Below are positions 14,866 through 22,532 of a stretch of DNA of 35,751 nucleotides, piece after piece; within the stretch, counting starts at the first letter, position 1, and each line of letters opens with the position of its first letter. The stretch lies in the NCBI GenBank assembly GCA_035508595.1, contig DATJMR010000102.1, forward strand, positions 1 through 35,751, read 5' to 3'. The DNA comes from Dyella_B sp035508595 (GTDB taxonomy: Bacteria; Pseudomonadota; Gammaproteobacteria; Xanthomonadales; Rhodanobacteraceae). The position numbers and the translations under genes were made by a program. The notes under the pieces are model-generated. The model had not been told where the DNA came from. It ran no database searches and saw only the letters and a program-made list of their open reading frames with translations.

Positions 14866-15651
14866 ATGGCAAGTCTCGACGGCAAAGTTGCATTGATCAC
14901 AGGCGCGGCAAGCGGCCTGGGTAAAGCTATCGCCGAGCTTTACGCAAAGAACGGCGCGGCGGTGGGTATCGCCGATATCAATCAGCAGGCCGCCGACGCC
15001 ACGGCGGCGGAGATCAATGCCGCCGGCGGAAAAGCCATCGGCATCGAAATGGATGTCACTAACGAAGACGCCGTGAACGCCGGTACCGACAAAGTCGCGG
15101 CGGCATTCGGCGGTCTGGACATTCTCATTTCCAACGCCGGCGTGCAGATCATCAATCCGATCGATCAGTTCGCTTTCGCCGACTGGAAAAAGATGCTGGC
15201 CATTCACCTGGATGGCGGCTTTCTCACCACCAAGGCCGCGCTCAAGTACATGTACAAGGACAACCGTGGCGGCACGGTGATCTACATGGGGTCGGTGCAC
15301 TCGCACGAAGCATCCAAACTGAAATCGGCGTACGTCACGGCGAAACACGGCTTGCTCGGCCTGGCGCGTACGTTGGCGAAAGAAGGCGCGGCGCATAACG
15401 TGCGTTCGCACGTGATCTGCCCCGGATTCGTACGCACACCGCTGGTGGAAAAGCAGATTCCGGAACAAGCCAAGGAGCTGGGCATCAGCGAAGCGGATGT
15501 GATCAAGAATGTGATGCTGAAAGACACCGTGGACGGCGTGTTCACCACGGTGGAAGACATCGCGCAGACGGCGCTGTTCCTCGCGGCATTCCCGAGCGCG
15601 GCGTTGACCGGTCAGAGCTTTGTGGTCAGCCACGGCTGGTACATGCAGTAA
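14866..15651 (+). CDS. bdhA: D-beta-hydroxybutyrate dehydrogenase
   Basis: A 261-residue classical short-chain dehydrogenase that oxidises (R)-3-hydroxybutyrate to acetoacetate with NAD. The Rossmann motif is VALITGAASGLGKAIAEL, the NAG motif is LISNAGVQIINPI, and the catalytic residues are Ser in YMGSVHSHEA and Tyr/Lys in SAYVTAKHGLLGLARTLA. The tail KNVMLKDTVDGVFTTVEDIA and SGQ-like LTGQSFVVSHGW is characteristic of 3-hydroxybutyrate dehydrogenases. CAGGAG precedes the ATG. The following acetoacetate decarboxylase gene uses its product, which supports the assignment. Overall it appears cytosolic and complete. Confidence 0.9.
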   Translation: MASLDGKVALITGAASGLGKAIAELYAKNGAAVGIADINQQAADATAAEINAAGGKAIGIEMDVTNEDAVNAGTDKVAAAFGGLDILISNAGVQIINPIDQFAFADWKKMLAIHLDGGFLTTKAALKYMYKDNRGGTVIYMGSVHSHEASKLKSAYVTAKHGLLGLARTLAKEGAAHNVRSHVICPGFVRTPLVEKQIPEQAKELGISEADVIKNVMLKDTVDGVFTTVEDIAQTALFLAAFPSAALTGQSFVVSHGWYMQ

Positions 15652-15660
15652 ATCGCTTTC

Positions 15661-15689
15661 GCTCCCTCCCCGTGAACAGGAGAGGGAGC
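15661..15689 (+). terminator. Hairpin between bdhA and adc
   Basis: GCTCCCTC (15661-15668) pairs with GAGGGAGC (15682-15689) around a 13-base loop. There is no T-run. It may be an mRNA processing or partial-termination site inside the operon. Confidence 0.4.
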
Positions 15690-15746
15690 GGATGACGGCT
15701 TTCTCTATACCGGTGTCCCAGCAGAACTGTCAAAAGGATGCGATCC

Positions 15747-16496
15747 ATGAAAATCGCTGATGTCAAAGCGAACGCTTTCGCCATGCCGCTGACGAGCCCC
15801 GCGTTTCCCAAGGGGCCGTATCGTTTCGTCAATCGGGAATTTTTGGTTATCACCTATCGCACGGATATGGACGCGCTGCGCGCCGTCGTGCCGGAGCCGC
15901 TCGAGGTCACCGAGCCGTTGGTGAAGTACGAATTCATTCGCATGCCCGACTCCACCGGCTTCGGCGACTACACCGAATCGGGGCAAGTGATACCGGTGAG
16001 TTTTCGCGGCGAGCGCGGGGGCTACGTGCACGCGATGTATCTCAACGATCACCCGCCGATCGCGGGCGGCCGCGAGCTGTGGGGCTTTCCCAAAAAACTC
16101 GCCACGCCCGTGCTGGATACCGAAATCGATACGCTCGTGGGTACGCTCGACTACGGCAAAGTGCGCGTCGCCAAAGCCACGATGGGTTTCAAGCATCGCG
16201 AAGCCGATCGTCAGGCGATACTCGCGGGTCTGGCGGCGCCCAGTTATCTGCTTAAGATCATTCCGCACGTCGACGGCACGCCGCGCATCTGCGAACTGGT
16301 GCGCTACTACACGACGCACGTCACGCTGAAGGGCGCGTGGACGGGGCCGGCATCGCTGGAATTACATCCGCACGCGCTGGCGCCGGTTGCGGATTTGCCC
16401 GTGCTGAAAGTGGAATCGGCGCTGCACTACATCACCGATCTCACGCTCGATCTGGGCACGGTGGTTTACGACTATCTCGATGAGAAGAACGCTTAG
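15747..16496 (+). CDS. adc: Acetoacetate decarboxylase
   Basis: The 249-residue protein has the ADC fold. The Schiff-base lysine lies in RELWGFPKKLA at about residue 114-115, the pair of lysines being the hallmark (the first perturbs the pKa of the second). Other conserved pieces are YEFIRMPDSTGFGDYTESGQ, VHAMYLNDHPPIAGGRELWG and PRICELVRYYTTHVTLKGAW. The enzyme splits acetoacetate into acetone and CO2; some family members act on other substrates. ATG 15747 is used because AAAGGA sits 8 bases upstream; another ATG at 15738 overlaps that site. It lies between bdhA and the patatin gene (8 bases upstream of the latter), so co-transcription is likely. Confidence 0.88.
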   Translation: MKIADVKANAFAMPLTSPAFPKGPYRFVNREFLVITYRTDMDALRAVVPEPLEVTEPLVKYEFIRMPDSTGFGDYTESGQVIPVSFRGERGGYVHAMYLNDHPPIAGGRELWGFPKKLATPVLDTEIDTLVGTLDYGKVRVAKATMGFKHREADRQAILAGLAAPSYLLKIIPHVDGTPRICELVRYYTTHVTLKGAWTGPASLELHPHALAPVADLPVLKVESALHYITDLTLDLGTVVYDYLDEKNA

Positions 16497-16504
16497 GAGC
16501 CGGT

Positions 16505-17698
16505 ATGGCTGCGACCAAAACATCGTCACACGCTGCCGGGCAGCACCCCGTGCAAAGTGCCTACAAAGTTACCGCGCTTGTTTTGCAGGGTGGCGGCGCG
16601 CTCGGCGCTTATCAGGCCGGCGTTTACGAGGCGCTGGCCGAGGCCGGATTGCATCCGAACTGGATCGCCGGCATTTCGATCGGTGCGCTGAATGCCGCCA
16701 TCATTGCCGGGAATGCACCGGAGCATCGCGTCGAGCGGCTTACCGAGTTTTGGGAAACCATTTGCAAATCGGCGCTGTGGCCGGGTCGACCTGGGTTCTC
16801 GTGGCCCGATGGCATGGCCTTGCCGCAGATACTTCGCGACGGCATGAACACACTGTCGGCATGGCGTGCGATGACCGAAGGGCAGTGGGGATTCTTCCAG
16901 CCACGCGTGCCGCCGCCCATTCTGCAATGGCACGGTACGCCCGATACCGCCAGCTGGTACGACACGGCACCTTTGCGCGAGACGCTGGAACGTCTGGCCG
17001 ATTTCGATCGCATCAATCATCCCAGCTGTGTGCGCGTGTCAGTGGGCGCGGTGAATGTGCGCACGGGCAATTTCGCGTATTTCGACAATCGAAGCGACAC
17101 GCTTCGCCCCGAGCATTTCATGGCATCGGGTGCGCTGCCACCGGGTTTTCCCGCGGTCGAGATCGATGGCGAGTACTACTGGGACGGCGGCATGGTTTCC
17201 AATACGCCGTTATACAAGGTGCTCACCGAGCGGCCGCATCGCGATTCGCTGATATTTCAAGTCGATCTATGGAGTGCCGTCGGTGCCTTGCCGCGCGACA
17301 TGGGCACGGTGGCCGAACGTGCTAAAGACATCCAGTATTCCAGCCGCACCCGGCTGGTGACCGAATACATGCATCAGACCCGCGAACAACAGCGCCTGCT
17401 GCACGAGCTGATGGCGCTCGTGCCGGAGGACAAACGCGACAATGCGGCCTTCCACCGCGCCGAGCGTTATGCCAACGGGGCGCTTACCAACCTGATCCAT
17501 CTCATTTATCGTGACAAGCCCTACGAAGGGCATTACAAAGATTACGAATTCAGCGCGGAAACCATGCACGAGCATTGGCAAAGCGGATTGACCGACATGC
17601 GTCATACGCTGAGCCGTCCGCACTGGCTCGATCCTCCGACCCCAGACAAGCCGTTCGTGACGCACGACGTGCATCGTGTGCTTCAGACGGAATCATGA
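16505..17698 (+). CDS. Patatin-like phospholipase with DUF3734 tail
   Basis: A 397-residue protein. The patatin domain (about 20-245) has the oxyanion hole VLQGGGALGAYQAGVYEAL, the nucleophile serine in GISIGALNAA (about residue 58) and the catalytic Asp in YYWDGGMVSNTPL (about 227). The C-terminal part (YSSRTRLVTEYMHQTREQQ... and YEFSAETMHEHWQSG) is the DUF3734 region. It should hydrolyse acyl esters, of phospholipids or perhaps storage polyester. A neighbour arrangement with 3-hydroxybutyrate dehydrogenase is known from Legionella (bdhA-patD operon), which supports a link with 3-hydroxybutyrate metabolism. No signal peptide is seen; the protein is likely cytoplasmic. Confidence 0.88.
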   Translation: MAATKTSSHAAGQHPVQSAYKVTALVLQGGGALGAYQAGVYEALAEAGLHPNWIAGISIGALNAAIIAGNAPEHRVERLTEFWETICKSALWPGRPGFSWPDGMALPQILRDGMNTLSAWRAMTEGQWGFFQPRVPPPILQWHGTPDTASWYDTAPLRETLERLADFDRINHPSCVRVSVGAVNVRTGNFAYFDNRSDTLRPEHFMASGALPPGFPAVEIDGEYYWDGGMVSNTPLYKVLTERPHRDSLIFQVDLWSAVGALPRDMGTVAERAKDIQYSSRTRLVTEYMHQTREQQRLLHELMALVPEDKRDNAAFHRAERYANGALTNLIHLIYRDKPYEGHYKDYEFSAETMHEHWQSGLTDMRHTLSRPHWLDPPTPDKPFVTHDVHRVLQTES

Positions 17699-17716
17699 TT
17701 TTTTGAAGGACTCAGC

Positions 17717-18580
17717 ATGACCCTCAAGGCGGCTTTCATCGGCCTCGGCGCCATGGGCGAACCCATGGCAGGACATTTGAAGCAACACGGTTTGCTGCAT
17801 GCCGTAGCCAATCGCACGCACGCCAAGGCCGAAGCTGTCGCCCGCACGCTCGGTGTCGCGGCACCGGCAACGCTTGCCGAGCTCGCGGCGCAATGCGACG
17901 TCATCGCGCTGTGCGTGACGGCCGATGCGGATGTATTGAGTACCGTCGATGCGCTCGCCCCGCACGTAAAGCCGGGCGCCATCGTGATCGATCATTCCAC
18001 CGTGGCGCCCGAAACCGCCAAGCAAGCCGCGGCGCGTCTGCAAGCCGTCGGTGCACACTTTCTGGATGCGCCGGTTTCGGGCGGCGTGGAAGGCGCAAAG
18101 AACGGCAAATTGTCCGTGATGGTGGGCGGCGATGCCGCCGTACTCGAACGCGCGCGTCCGGTGTTGGCGGCGTACGCGCTGCGCATCACGCATTTGGGCG
18201 ATGTCGGAGCAGGACAGGCGACCAAGGCGGTGAATCAGGTGCTGGTCGCGGGCATTGCGCAGGCGGTGTGCGAAGGCCTTGCGTTGGGCGAAGCGCTCGG
18301 TCTCGATCCGGAACGTTTGATTCCGACCTTGGGCGCTGGCGCGGCCGGCAACTGGTTCCTGGAAAAACGCGGTGCGACCATGCTGAAAAATCAGTTCAGC
18401 GTGGGCTTCAAGCTGGCGTTGCTGCATAAGGATCTGGGCATCGTGCGCGGCATCGCCGAAGGTGTCGGCACCGATCGCACGGTGATCGAACGCTCGCTCA
18501 CCGATTACGCCGAGCTGATGCGCCAAGGGCATGGCGATGACGACATCTCCGGTCTGATTCGTCTCAAGCGCAAGCACTGA
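17717..18580 (+). CDS. Beta-hydroxyacid dehydrogenase (3-HIBADH/GarR-type)
   Basis: A 287-residue NAD(P)-binding oxidoreductase. The N-terminal Rossmann motif is FIGLGAMGEPMAGHL, the substrate-binding stretch is FLDAPVSGGVEGAKNGKLS, and the catalytic Lys is in GAGQATKAVNQ (about residue 169). These are the core motifs of the 3-hydroxyisobutyrate / 2-hydroxy-3-oxopropionate / glyoxylate-succinic semialdehyde reductase family. Substrate is not decided by the motifs; the neighbours (3-hydroxybutyrate, acetoacetate) allow a 3-hydroxyacid, but this is inference. It starts 18 bases after the patatin gene and ends before a strong terminator, so it is probably the last gene of the operon. Confidence 0.85.
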   Translation: MTLKAAFIGLGAMGEPMAGHLKQHGLLHAVANRTHAKAEAVARTLGVAAPATLAELAAQCDVIALCVTADADVLSTVDALAPHVKPGAIVIDHSTVAPETAKQAAARLQAVGAHFLDAPVSGGVEGAKNGKLSVMVGGDAAVLERARPVLAAYALRITHLGDVGAGQATKAVNQVLVAGIAQAVCEGLALGEALGLDPERLIPTLGAGAAGNWFLEKRGATMLKNQFSVGFKLALLHKDLGIVRGIAEGVGTDRTVIERSLTDYAELMRQGHGDDDISGLIRLKRKH

Positions 18581-18598
18581 AAGCGCGCGCAACAAGAA

Positions 18599-18624
18599 AC
18601 AGGCGGCCACGACGGGCCGCCTGT
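18599..18624. terminator. Two-way intrinsic terminator
   Basis: ACAGGCGGCC (18599-18608) and GGCCGCCTGT (18615-18624) form a 10-bp GC stem with a 6-base loop. TTTTCG continues on the plus strand and TTTCTTG on the minus strand, so it can end both the dehydrogenase transcript and the leftward gene starting at 19409. Confidence 0.8.
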
Positions 18625-18638
18625 TTTCGTTGTGGTCA

Positions 18639-19409
18639 TCACTTTTCAGGTGCTGTGTAGGTCAGCTCCGCGTTGTAGCTGTCGACATGCGCGGACACAT
18701 CCTTGATGGCATCGTTGATCGTCTTGCGAATGGCTGCCGCATCGGCCTTGCCGTACACGCTCTCGATCATTTTCCATACATCAGGATCGGGATCCGCACC
18801 CAATTCCGCCCAGCTCTTGGATGGCGATACCAGAATGAAATCCGGTGAGCCCTCACCCGCATCGATGACGCGGGCGAACTGGTAGTAGTACGGCCACTTG
18901 GACTTCTCGGCGGCCGCGGCGATCTTCTTCGCACCGGCCATGAATGCCTCCGACGATTCATGGCCGGGTTTGAGCGTGAAATACGTGACCTCGATGAGCT
19001 TCGGCGCCGGGTCCGCGGCTTTGGGCACATGGCTCATTTCCGGCAGGACCTGCATGAACGCACTGATCTCACTCTTCAGATGCGGATTGACGCCGGACCT
19101 CATCGTCGCGTCGCACGCTTTGCCTGCGGCATCCATGTCGTCGAAGCTGCTCCAGGGGATCGGGGCAGAGGTGTACGAATAGCTGTACGTATTCCCGGTC
19201 TCGTGCGTCCATGCCGTCCAGGTGTACTTGAAACCATGCTGGTGCAGGCATTGGTTGAAACTTTTGACGCCCGCTTCGTATGCCTGCTGGTCTGCCGGGG
19301 CCACGATATCCGTGTAATCGCGTATGACGGTGACCGCCGGTTTTTCCGCCGCTTGTGCGGCTGAGCCCAGGAGCAGGGCCAGCGCAAGCCATGCCGTACC
19401 GTTCTTCAT
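18639..19409 (-). CDS. Periplasmic protein of unknown function with a duplicated domain
   Basis: Not a family I can name. The 256-residue protein begins with the signal peptide MKNGTAWLALALLLGSAAQA. The mature part looks like two tandem copies of an alpha/beta unit: in the first (about 25-130) VTVIRDYTDI, AYEAGVKSFNQCL, YTWTAWTHETGNTYSYSY and PWSSFDDM; in the second (about 140-250) KLIEVTYFTLKPG, AFMAGAKKIAAAAEKS, YYYQFARVIDAGEGS and SKSWAELGADP. The order strand-helix-strand-strand twice suggests a dimeric alpha-beta barrel fold made within one chain. Two cysteines (QCLHQH, ACDATM) lie in the first half. GAGAGG precedes the ATG. Confidence 0.7.
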   Translation of the reverse strand: MKNGTAWLALALLLGSAAQAAEKPAVTVIRDYTDIVAPADQQAYEAGVKSFNQCLHQHGFKYTWTAWTHETGNTYSYSYTSAPIPWSSFDDMDAAGKACDATMRSGVNPHLKSEISAFMQVLPEMSHVPKAADPAPKLIEVTYFTLKPGHESSEAFMAGAKKIAAAAEKSKWPYYYQFARVIDAGEGSPDFILVSPSKSWAELGADPDPDVWKMIESVYGKADAAAIRKTINDAIKDVSAHVDSYNAELTYTAPEK

Positions 19410-19599
19410 AAGAACCTCTCTTCAGGGCAATGCCCCATGCGTGAGTGGGTTCCCCTGGTTCTTCGGACACGGGCGGTTGGACCATTATGCGCGCAATGTC
19501 GGCGATGGGATTTCCGCCCTCCCATGTGGTCCGAAACGACGGCTCGGACGAAGCGGCATGGTGGCGCGCGTCAGCCGGTATCGGCGAAACGCCCAAAAG

Positions 19600-19624
19600 C
19601 GAAGGGCGCCTGCGGCGCCCTTCG
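19600..19624 (-). terminator. Intrinsic terminator after the SPOR-domain gene
   Basis: CGAAGGGCGCC and GGCGCCCTTCG pair (11 bp) around a 3-base loop; on the minus strand GCTTTTGG follows. It ends the argS-SPOR transcript. Confidence 0.75.
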
Positions 19625-19631
19625 TGTTCGA

Positions 19632-20333
19632 TCACGAGCCCGCTTTCAATGCGATAGCGGGGAAACCGGCCGACGACAGCCGCTGTTTGGTCGACTCCAG
19701 GTCCGTGGCCGAATGGAACGGCCCAAGACGCACGCGGTGGTAGGTTTGCCCACCCACGTTGACCGATTGCACGTTGGCGACGAAGCCTTGCAGCGCAAGC
19801 TTGGCTTTCAGCGTTTCCGCATCCGACGCGCTTGGGAACGCGCCGACCTGCAACAGATACCCGGTCTGCACCGGGCCCGCTGCGGGCGGTGGCGCCACCG
19901 CGGACTGCGGTGCCGCCGTGATGTTCTGCGTTTCGGCGCGCGGTGCATTGGCTGGCAACGGCGGAGCGGCCGGCGCCGGCTGCGGCTTCTGTTGCGCGAG
20001 TTGCTGTTGTTGTTCCGCCTTCGCCTGTGCGTTGATCTCCGAATCCGGAATGCGTACTTCCTTCTCCGAAAGCACGGAGTAGAAGTCGTACTGCGGCTTC
20101 TTTGGCGCGGTGGTGGTGTTGGCCGGAGCGAGGCCTTCGTCGCTGCCCGGTTGCGCGGTGGCTTCGGGGTTGGGCTGCGGACCCTTCGGCGCCATCGGCA
20201 CCAGCGAGTGGCGCATCAGCGCCACCACGACCAACGCGCCGATCAGGATGCCGACGAGAATGCCGGCCCAGGCTGGAAACCCGCCGCTTTTGTTGCGAAC
20301 GGCCTGCCGGCCCTTGCCTTTGCGTGTTGCCAT
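19632..20333 (-). CDS. SPOR-domain cell-division protein (FtsN-like)
   Basis: The 233-residue protein has one N-terminal transmembrane segment (WAGILVGILIGALVVVALM, about 22-40) after a basic cytoplasmic tail, a long Pro/Ala/Gln linker (about 45-150) and a C-terminal SPOR domain (about 155-233: YLLQVGAFPSASDAETLKAKLALQG, VNVGGQTYHRVRLGPF). This is the layout of FtsN: inner-membrane anchor, periplasmic linker and peptidoglycan-binding SPOR domain that recognises denuded glycans at the septum. It is smaller than E. coli FtsN (319), and the FtsN essential region cannot be identified by eye, so it may be a paralogue. Its ATG follows the argS stop with no gap. Confidence 0.85.
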   Translation of the reverse strand: MATRKGKGRQAVRNKSGGFPAWAGILVGILIGALVVVALMRHSLVPMAPKGPQPNPEATAQPGSDEGLAPANTTTAPKKPQYDFYSVLSEKEVRIPDSEINAQAKAEQQQQLAQQKPQPAPAAPPLPANAPRAETQNITAAPQSAVAPPPAAGPVQTGYLLQVGAFPSASDAETLKAKLALQGFVANVQSVNVGGQTYHRVRLGPFHSATDLESTKQRLSSAGFPAIALKAGS

Positions 20334-22025
20334 TTACATCTTCTCCGGGGCGCTGAGTCCCAGTAAATCCAAACCGTTTCGTATCACCTGCCGCGTGACG
20401 AGGGCGAGCGTGATGCGCGCGTTGCGCAGCGGAGCATCGTCCACGATCCATTTATGTTCGTGATAGTAGCTGTGAAGCGCACCGGCGAGTTCGCGCAGGT
20501 ATTGCGCGATCAGGTGCGGTTCCAGATTGTTGGCCGCGGCCTCGACCACTTCGGTGTAGCGCGACAGCTCCGTGAGCAGAATCTGCTCGGGCTCGCTATC
20601 GAGCCGGGTCATCTGCGCGACGCCCGCCTGCGTATCGACCGGCGGCAGGCCGCGCTCGGTCAACTCTTCCAGGACGCGGCAGACACGCGCATGAGCGTAC
20701 TGGATGTAGTAGACCGGGTTGTCGTTGCTTTGTGAGCGGGCCAGGTCGATGTCGAACACCAGCTGCGAATCGGCCTTGCGCGCGATCAGGAAGTAGCGCG
20801 TGGCGTCGCGGCCGGCTTCTTCGATCAGGTCGCGCAGCGTGACATAGCTGCCGGCGCGCTTGGAAATTTTCACCTCTTCGCCGCCGCGCATCACCGTCAC
20901 CATCTGGTGCAACACGTATTCCGGCCAACCTTTCGGAATGCCGCAGTCCAGTGCTTGCAGTCCGGCGTGTACGCGGGCGAGGCTGCCGTGGTGGTCCGAG
21001 CCGAGCTCGGTGATAGCGCGCTCGTAACCGCGCAGCCATTTGCTGCGGTGATAGGCCACGTCCGGCACAAAGTAGGTATAGGTGCCGTCGGATTTGCGCA
21101 TCACGCGGTCTTTGTCGTCACCGAAGTCTGTGCTGCGCAGCCAGAGTGCGCCGCCTTCCTCGTAGGTGTGGCCGTGGGCGACCAGCTCGCGCACGGTTTC
21201 GTCGACCTTGCCGTCGGTGTACAGCGAGGATTCGAGAAAGTAGACATCGAAGCTCACGCCGAATGCCTGCAGATCCAGGTCTTGCTCGCGGCGCAACGAC
21301 GCCACCGCGAAATGGCGGATGGCCTCCAGATCGCTCGGATCTTTCGCGCCTACCACCGCCTGGCCGTCGGCGAAGACCGTCTCACCGGCCAGGTAGGCGC
21401 GCGCGACATCGGCGATGTAGTCGCCGCGATAGCCGTCTTCCGGCCAGCCGGCGTCGCCGGGTGCCATACCACGCGCGCGCGCCTGCACGGAGATGGCCAG
21501 ATTGCGAATCTGCACCCCCGCATCGTTGTAGTAGAACTCGCGTTTGACGTTCCAGCCGGTGGCTTGAAGCAGACGGCTCAGGCAATCGCCGATCGCGGCG
21601 GCGCGGCCATGGCCTACATGCAGGGGGCCGGTCGGATTGGCCGACACGAATTCCACGCCCACCGTATGGCCGGCCCCGCTCTGGTTGCGGCCATACCCAT
21701 GGCCCTCTGACAGAATGCGGTCCGCCTCGGCGTGGTAGGCGGCCGGTGCCAGGAAGAAATTGATAAAGCCGGGACCGGCGATCTCCACCTTGGCCACCGA
21801 AGCGTTGGCAGGCATGGCGGCCACCAGCTTTTCCGCCAGGTCGCGCGGCTTGGCGCGCGCCGCTTTGGCCATCAGCAGGGCCGCGTTGGTGGCGAAATCT
21901 CCGTGTTCGCGGTTGCGTGCACGCTCAATCACGAAGTGGGGTAAATCCATGTCGGCGGGCAGGAGGCCGTCGCCCTGAAGGGCACGGATCGCCTGGAGGA
22001 CCAGTTCGCGCAGCGCTTGTTTCAC
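20334..22025 (-). CDS. argS: Arginyl-tRNA synthetase
   Basis: A 563-residue class I synthetase that charges tRNA-Arg. The N-terminal tRNA-binding additional domain is followed by the HIGH-type signature NPTGPLHVGHGRAAA (about residue 130) and the KMSKS counterpart VKISKRAG (about 385). ARAKPRDLAEKLVAAMP and the GFINFFL stretch belong to the additional domain; the C-terminal anticodon-binding helices end with VTRQVIRNGLDLLGLSAPEKM, close to the usual end with a terminal methionine. Complete and unremarkable in length (E. coli: 577). Its stop TAA directly abuts the ATG of the SPOR-domain gene, a coupling seen in related genomes by memory. Confidence 0.97.
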   Translation of the reverse strand: MKQALRELVLQAIRALQGDGLLPADMDLPHFVIERARNREHGDFATNAALLMAKAARAKPRDLAEKLVAAMPANASVAKVEIAGPGFINFFLAPAAYHAEADRILSEGHGYGRNQSGAGHTVGVEFVSANPTGPLHVGHGRAAAIGDCLSRLLQATGWNVKREFYYNDAGVQIRNLAISVQARARGMAPGDAGWPEDGYRGDYIADVARAYLAGETVFADGQAVVGAKDPSDLEAIRHFAVASLRREQDLDLQAFGVSFDVYFLESSLYTDGKVDETVRELVAHGHTYEEGGALWLRSTDFGDDKDRVMRKSDGTYTYFVPDVAYHRSKWLRGYERAITELGSDHHGSLARVHAGLQALDCGIPKGWPEYVLHQMVTVMRGGEEVKISKRAGSYVTLRDLIEEAGRDATRYFLIARKADSQLVFDIDLARSQSNDNPVYYIQYAHARVCRVLEELTERGLPPVDTQAGVAQMTRLDSEPEQILLTELSRYTEVVEAAANNLEPHLIAQYLRELAGALHSYYHEHKWIVDDAPLRNARITLALVTRQVIRNGLDLLGLSAPEKM

Positions 22026-22154
22026 AGGAAGGGTTCAATCGGGATGGAACCGCGCATCGTAACAGACAGCCGCGTCCGAACCGTGTTTTCCCGCCACGCT
22101 ATCGATGTCGGTTTTCGAGCCCGAATAAAGCTGCTGCGCTGCAGTGAATCGGGC

Positions 22155-22163
22155 TGTGGATAA
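22155..22163 (+). other. DnaA-box-like sequence
   Basis: TGTGGATAA matches the DnaA box (reverse complement TTATCCACA). A single copy in the argS upstream gap is weak evidence: no cluster of boxes, no AT-rich unwinding element of origin type. Listed as a possible site only. Confidence 0.3.
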
Positions 22164-22390
22164 GTCTGTGGGGAAAGTGAAGGGGGGGTAAGCGGCGCAG
22201 CGTAAAAACCTAACGGAAATCACTCTGTCATGCAGTTAGTCGTTTTAAATCAAATATTTAAAATGTGAAGTTGATGTGCTTTTCAGTGATATCCCCCTAA
22301 GTGGCCTTTTGAGCGTTGTGTGCATAAGTCTTGCCAGCCGCGCGCCGCCCCGATTTGTGACCGCCGTGGCCGACGATGTCATATGCGCGT

Positions 22391-22520
22391 CATGACGCAT
22401 CGCGACAATAGCTGGGTATCCCCGACGTCTCCCCCGTCGGACCGATACGGGACTGCCGCATCCCTCATACCCTCCCCTCATGCGGCTCCCGGCGCGTCCT
22501 CCCGGTCGCGCCGTTTTTTT
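22391..22520 (+). ncRNA. Candidate small RNA with three C-rich hairpin loops (sX13-like)
   Basis: The stretch from about 22414 folds into three hairpins in a row. The first: GTATC (22416-22420) with GATAC (22444-22448) and inside it CCGACG (22422-22427) with CGTCGG (22435-22440), loop TCTCCCC. The second: GCCGCAT (22455-22461) with ATGCGGC (22480-22486), loop with CCCTC and CCTCCCC. The third, the terminator: CGGCGCG (22490-22496) with CGCGCCG (22507-22513), loop TCCTCCCGGT, then seven Ts (22514-22520). Pyrimidine loops able to pair with Shine-Dalgarno sequences and this three-hairpin order resemble sX13 of Xanthomonas, an sRNA described for that family. Possible promoters: TTGTGA (22355-22360) with TCATAT (22379-22384), spacing 18, start near 22391; or GACAAT at 22404-22409, start near 22416. 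Promoter support is weak; the hairpins and terminator are clear. Confidence 0.6.
22490..22520 (+). terminator. Intrinsic terminator of the candidate small RNA
   Basis: A 7-bp all-GC stem (CGGCGCG/CGCGCCG) with a 10-base loop is followed directly by seven Ts on the plus strand. It cannot serve radC (opposite strand) and no protein gene lies upstream on the plus strand, so it implies a plus-strand transcript in this gap. Confidence 0.8.
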
Positions 22521-22532
22521 ATCCGAAGCACC

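Noticed and set aside
22155..22163. A replication origin near the DnaA-like box
   Set aside because: Only one box, no dnaA/dnaN/gyrB neighbours and no AT-rich unwinding region of origin type.
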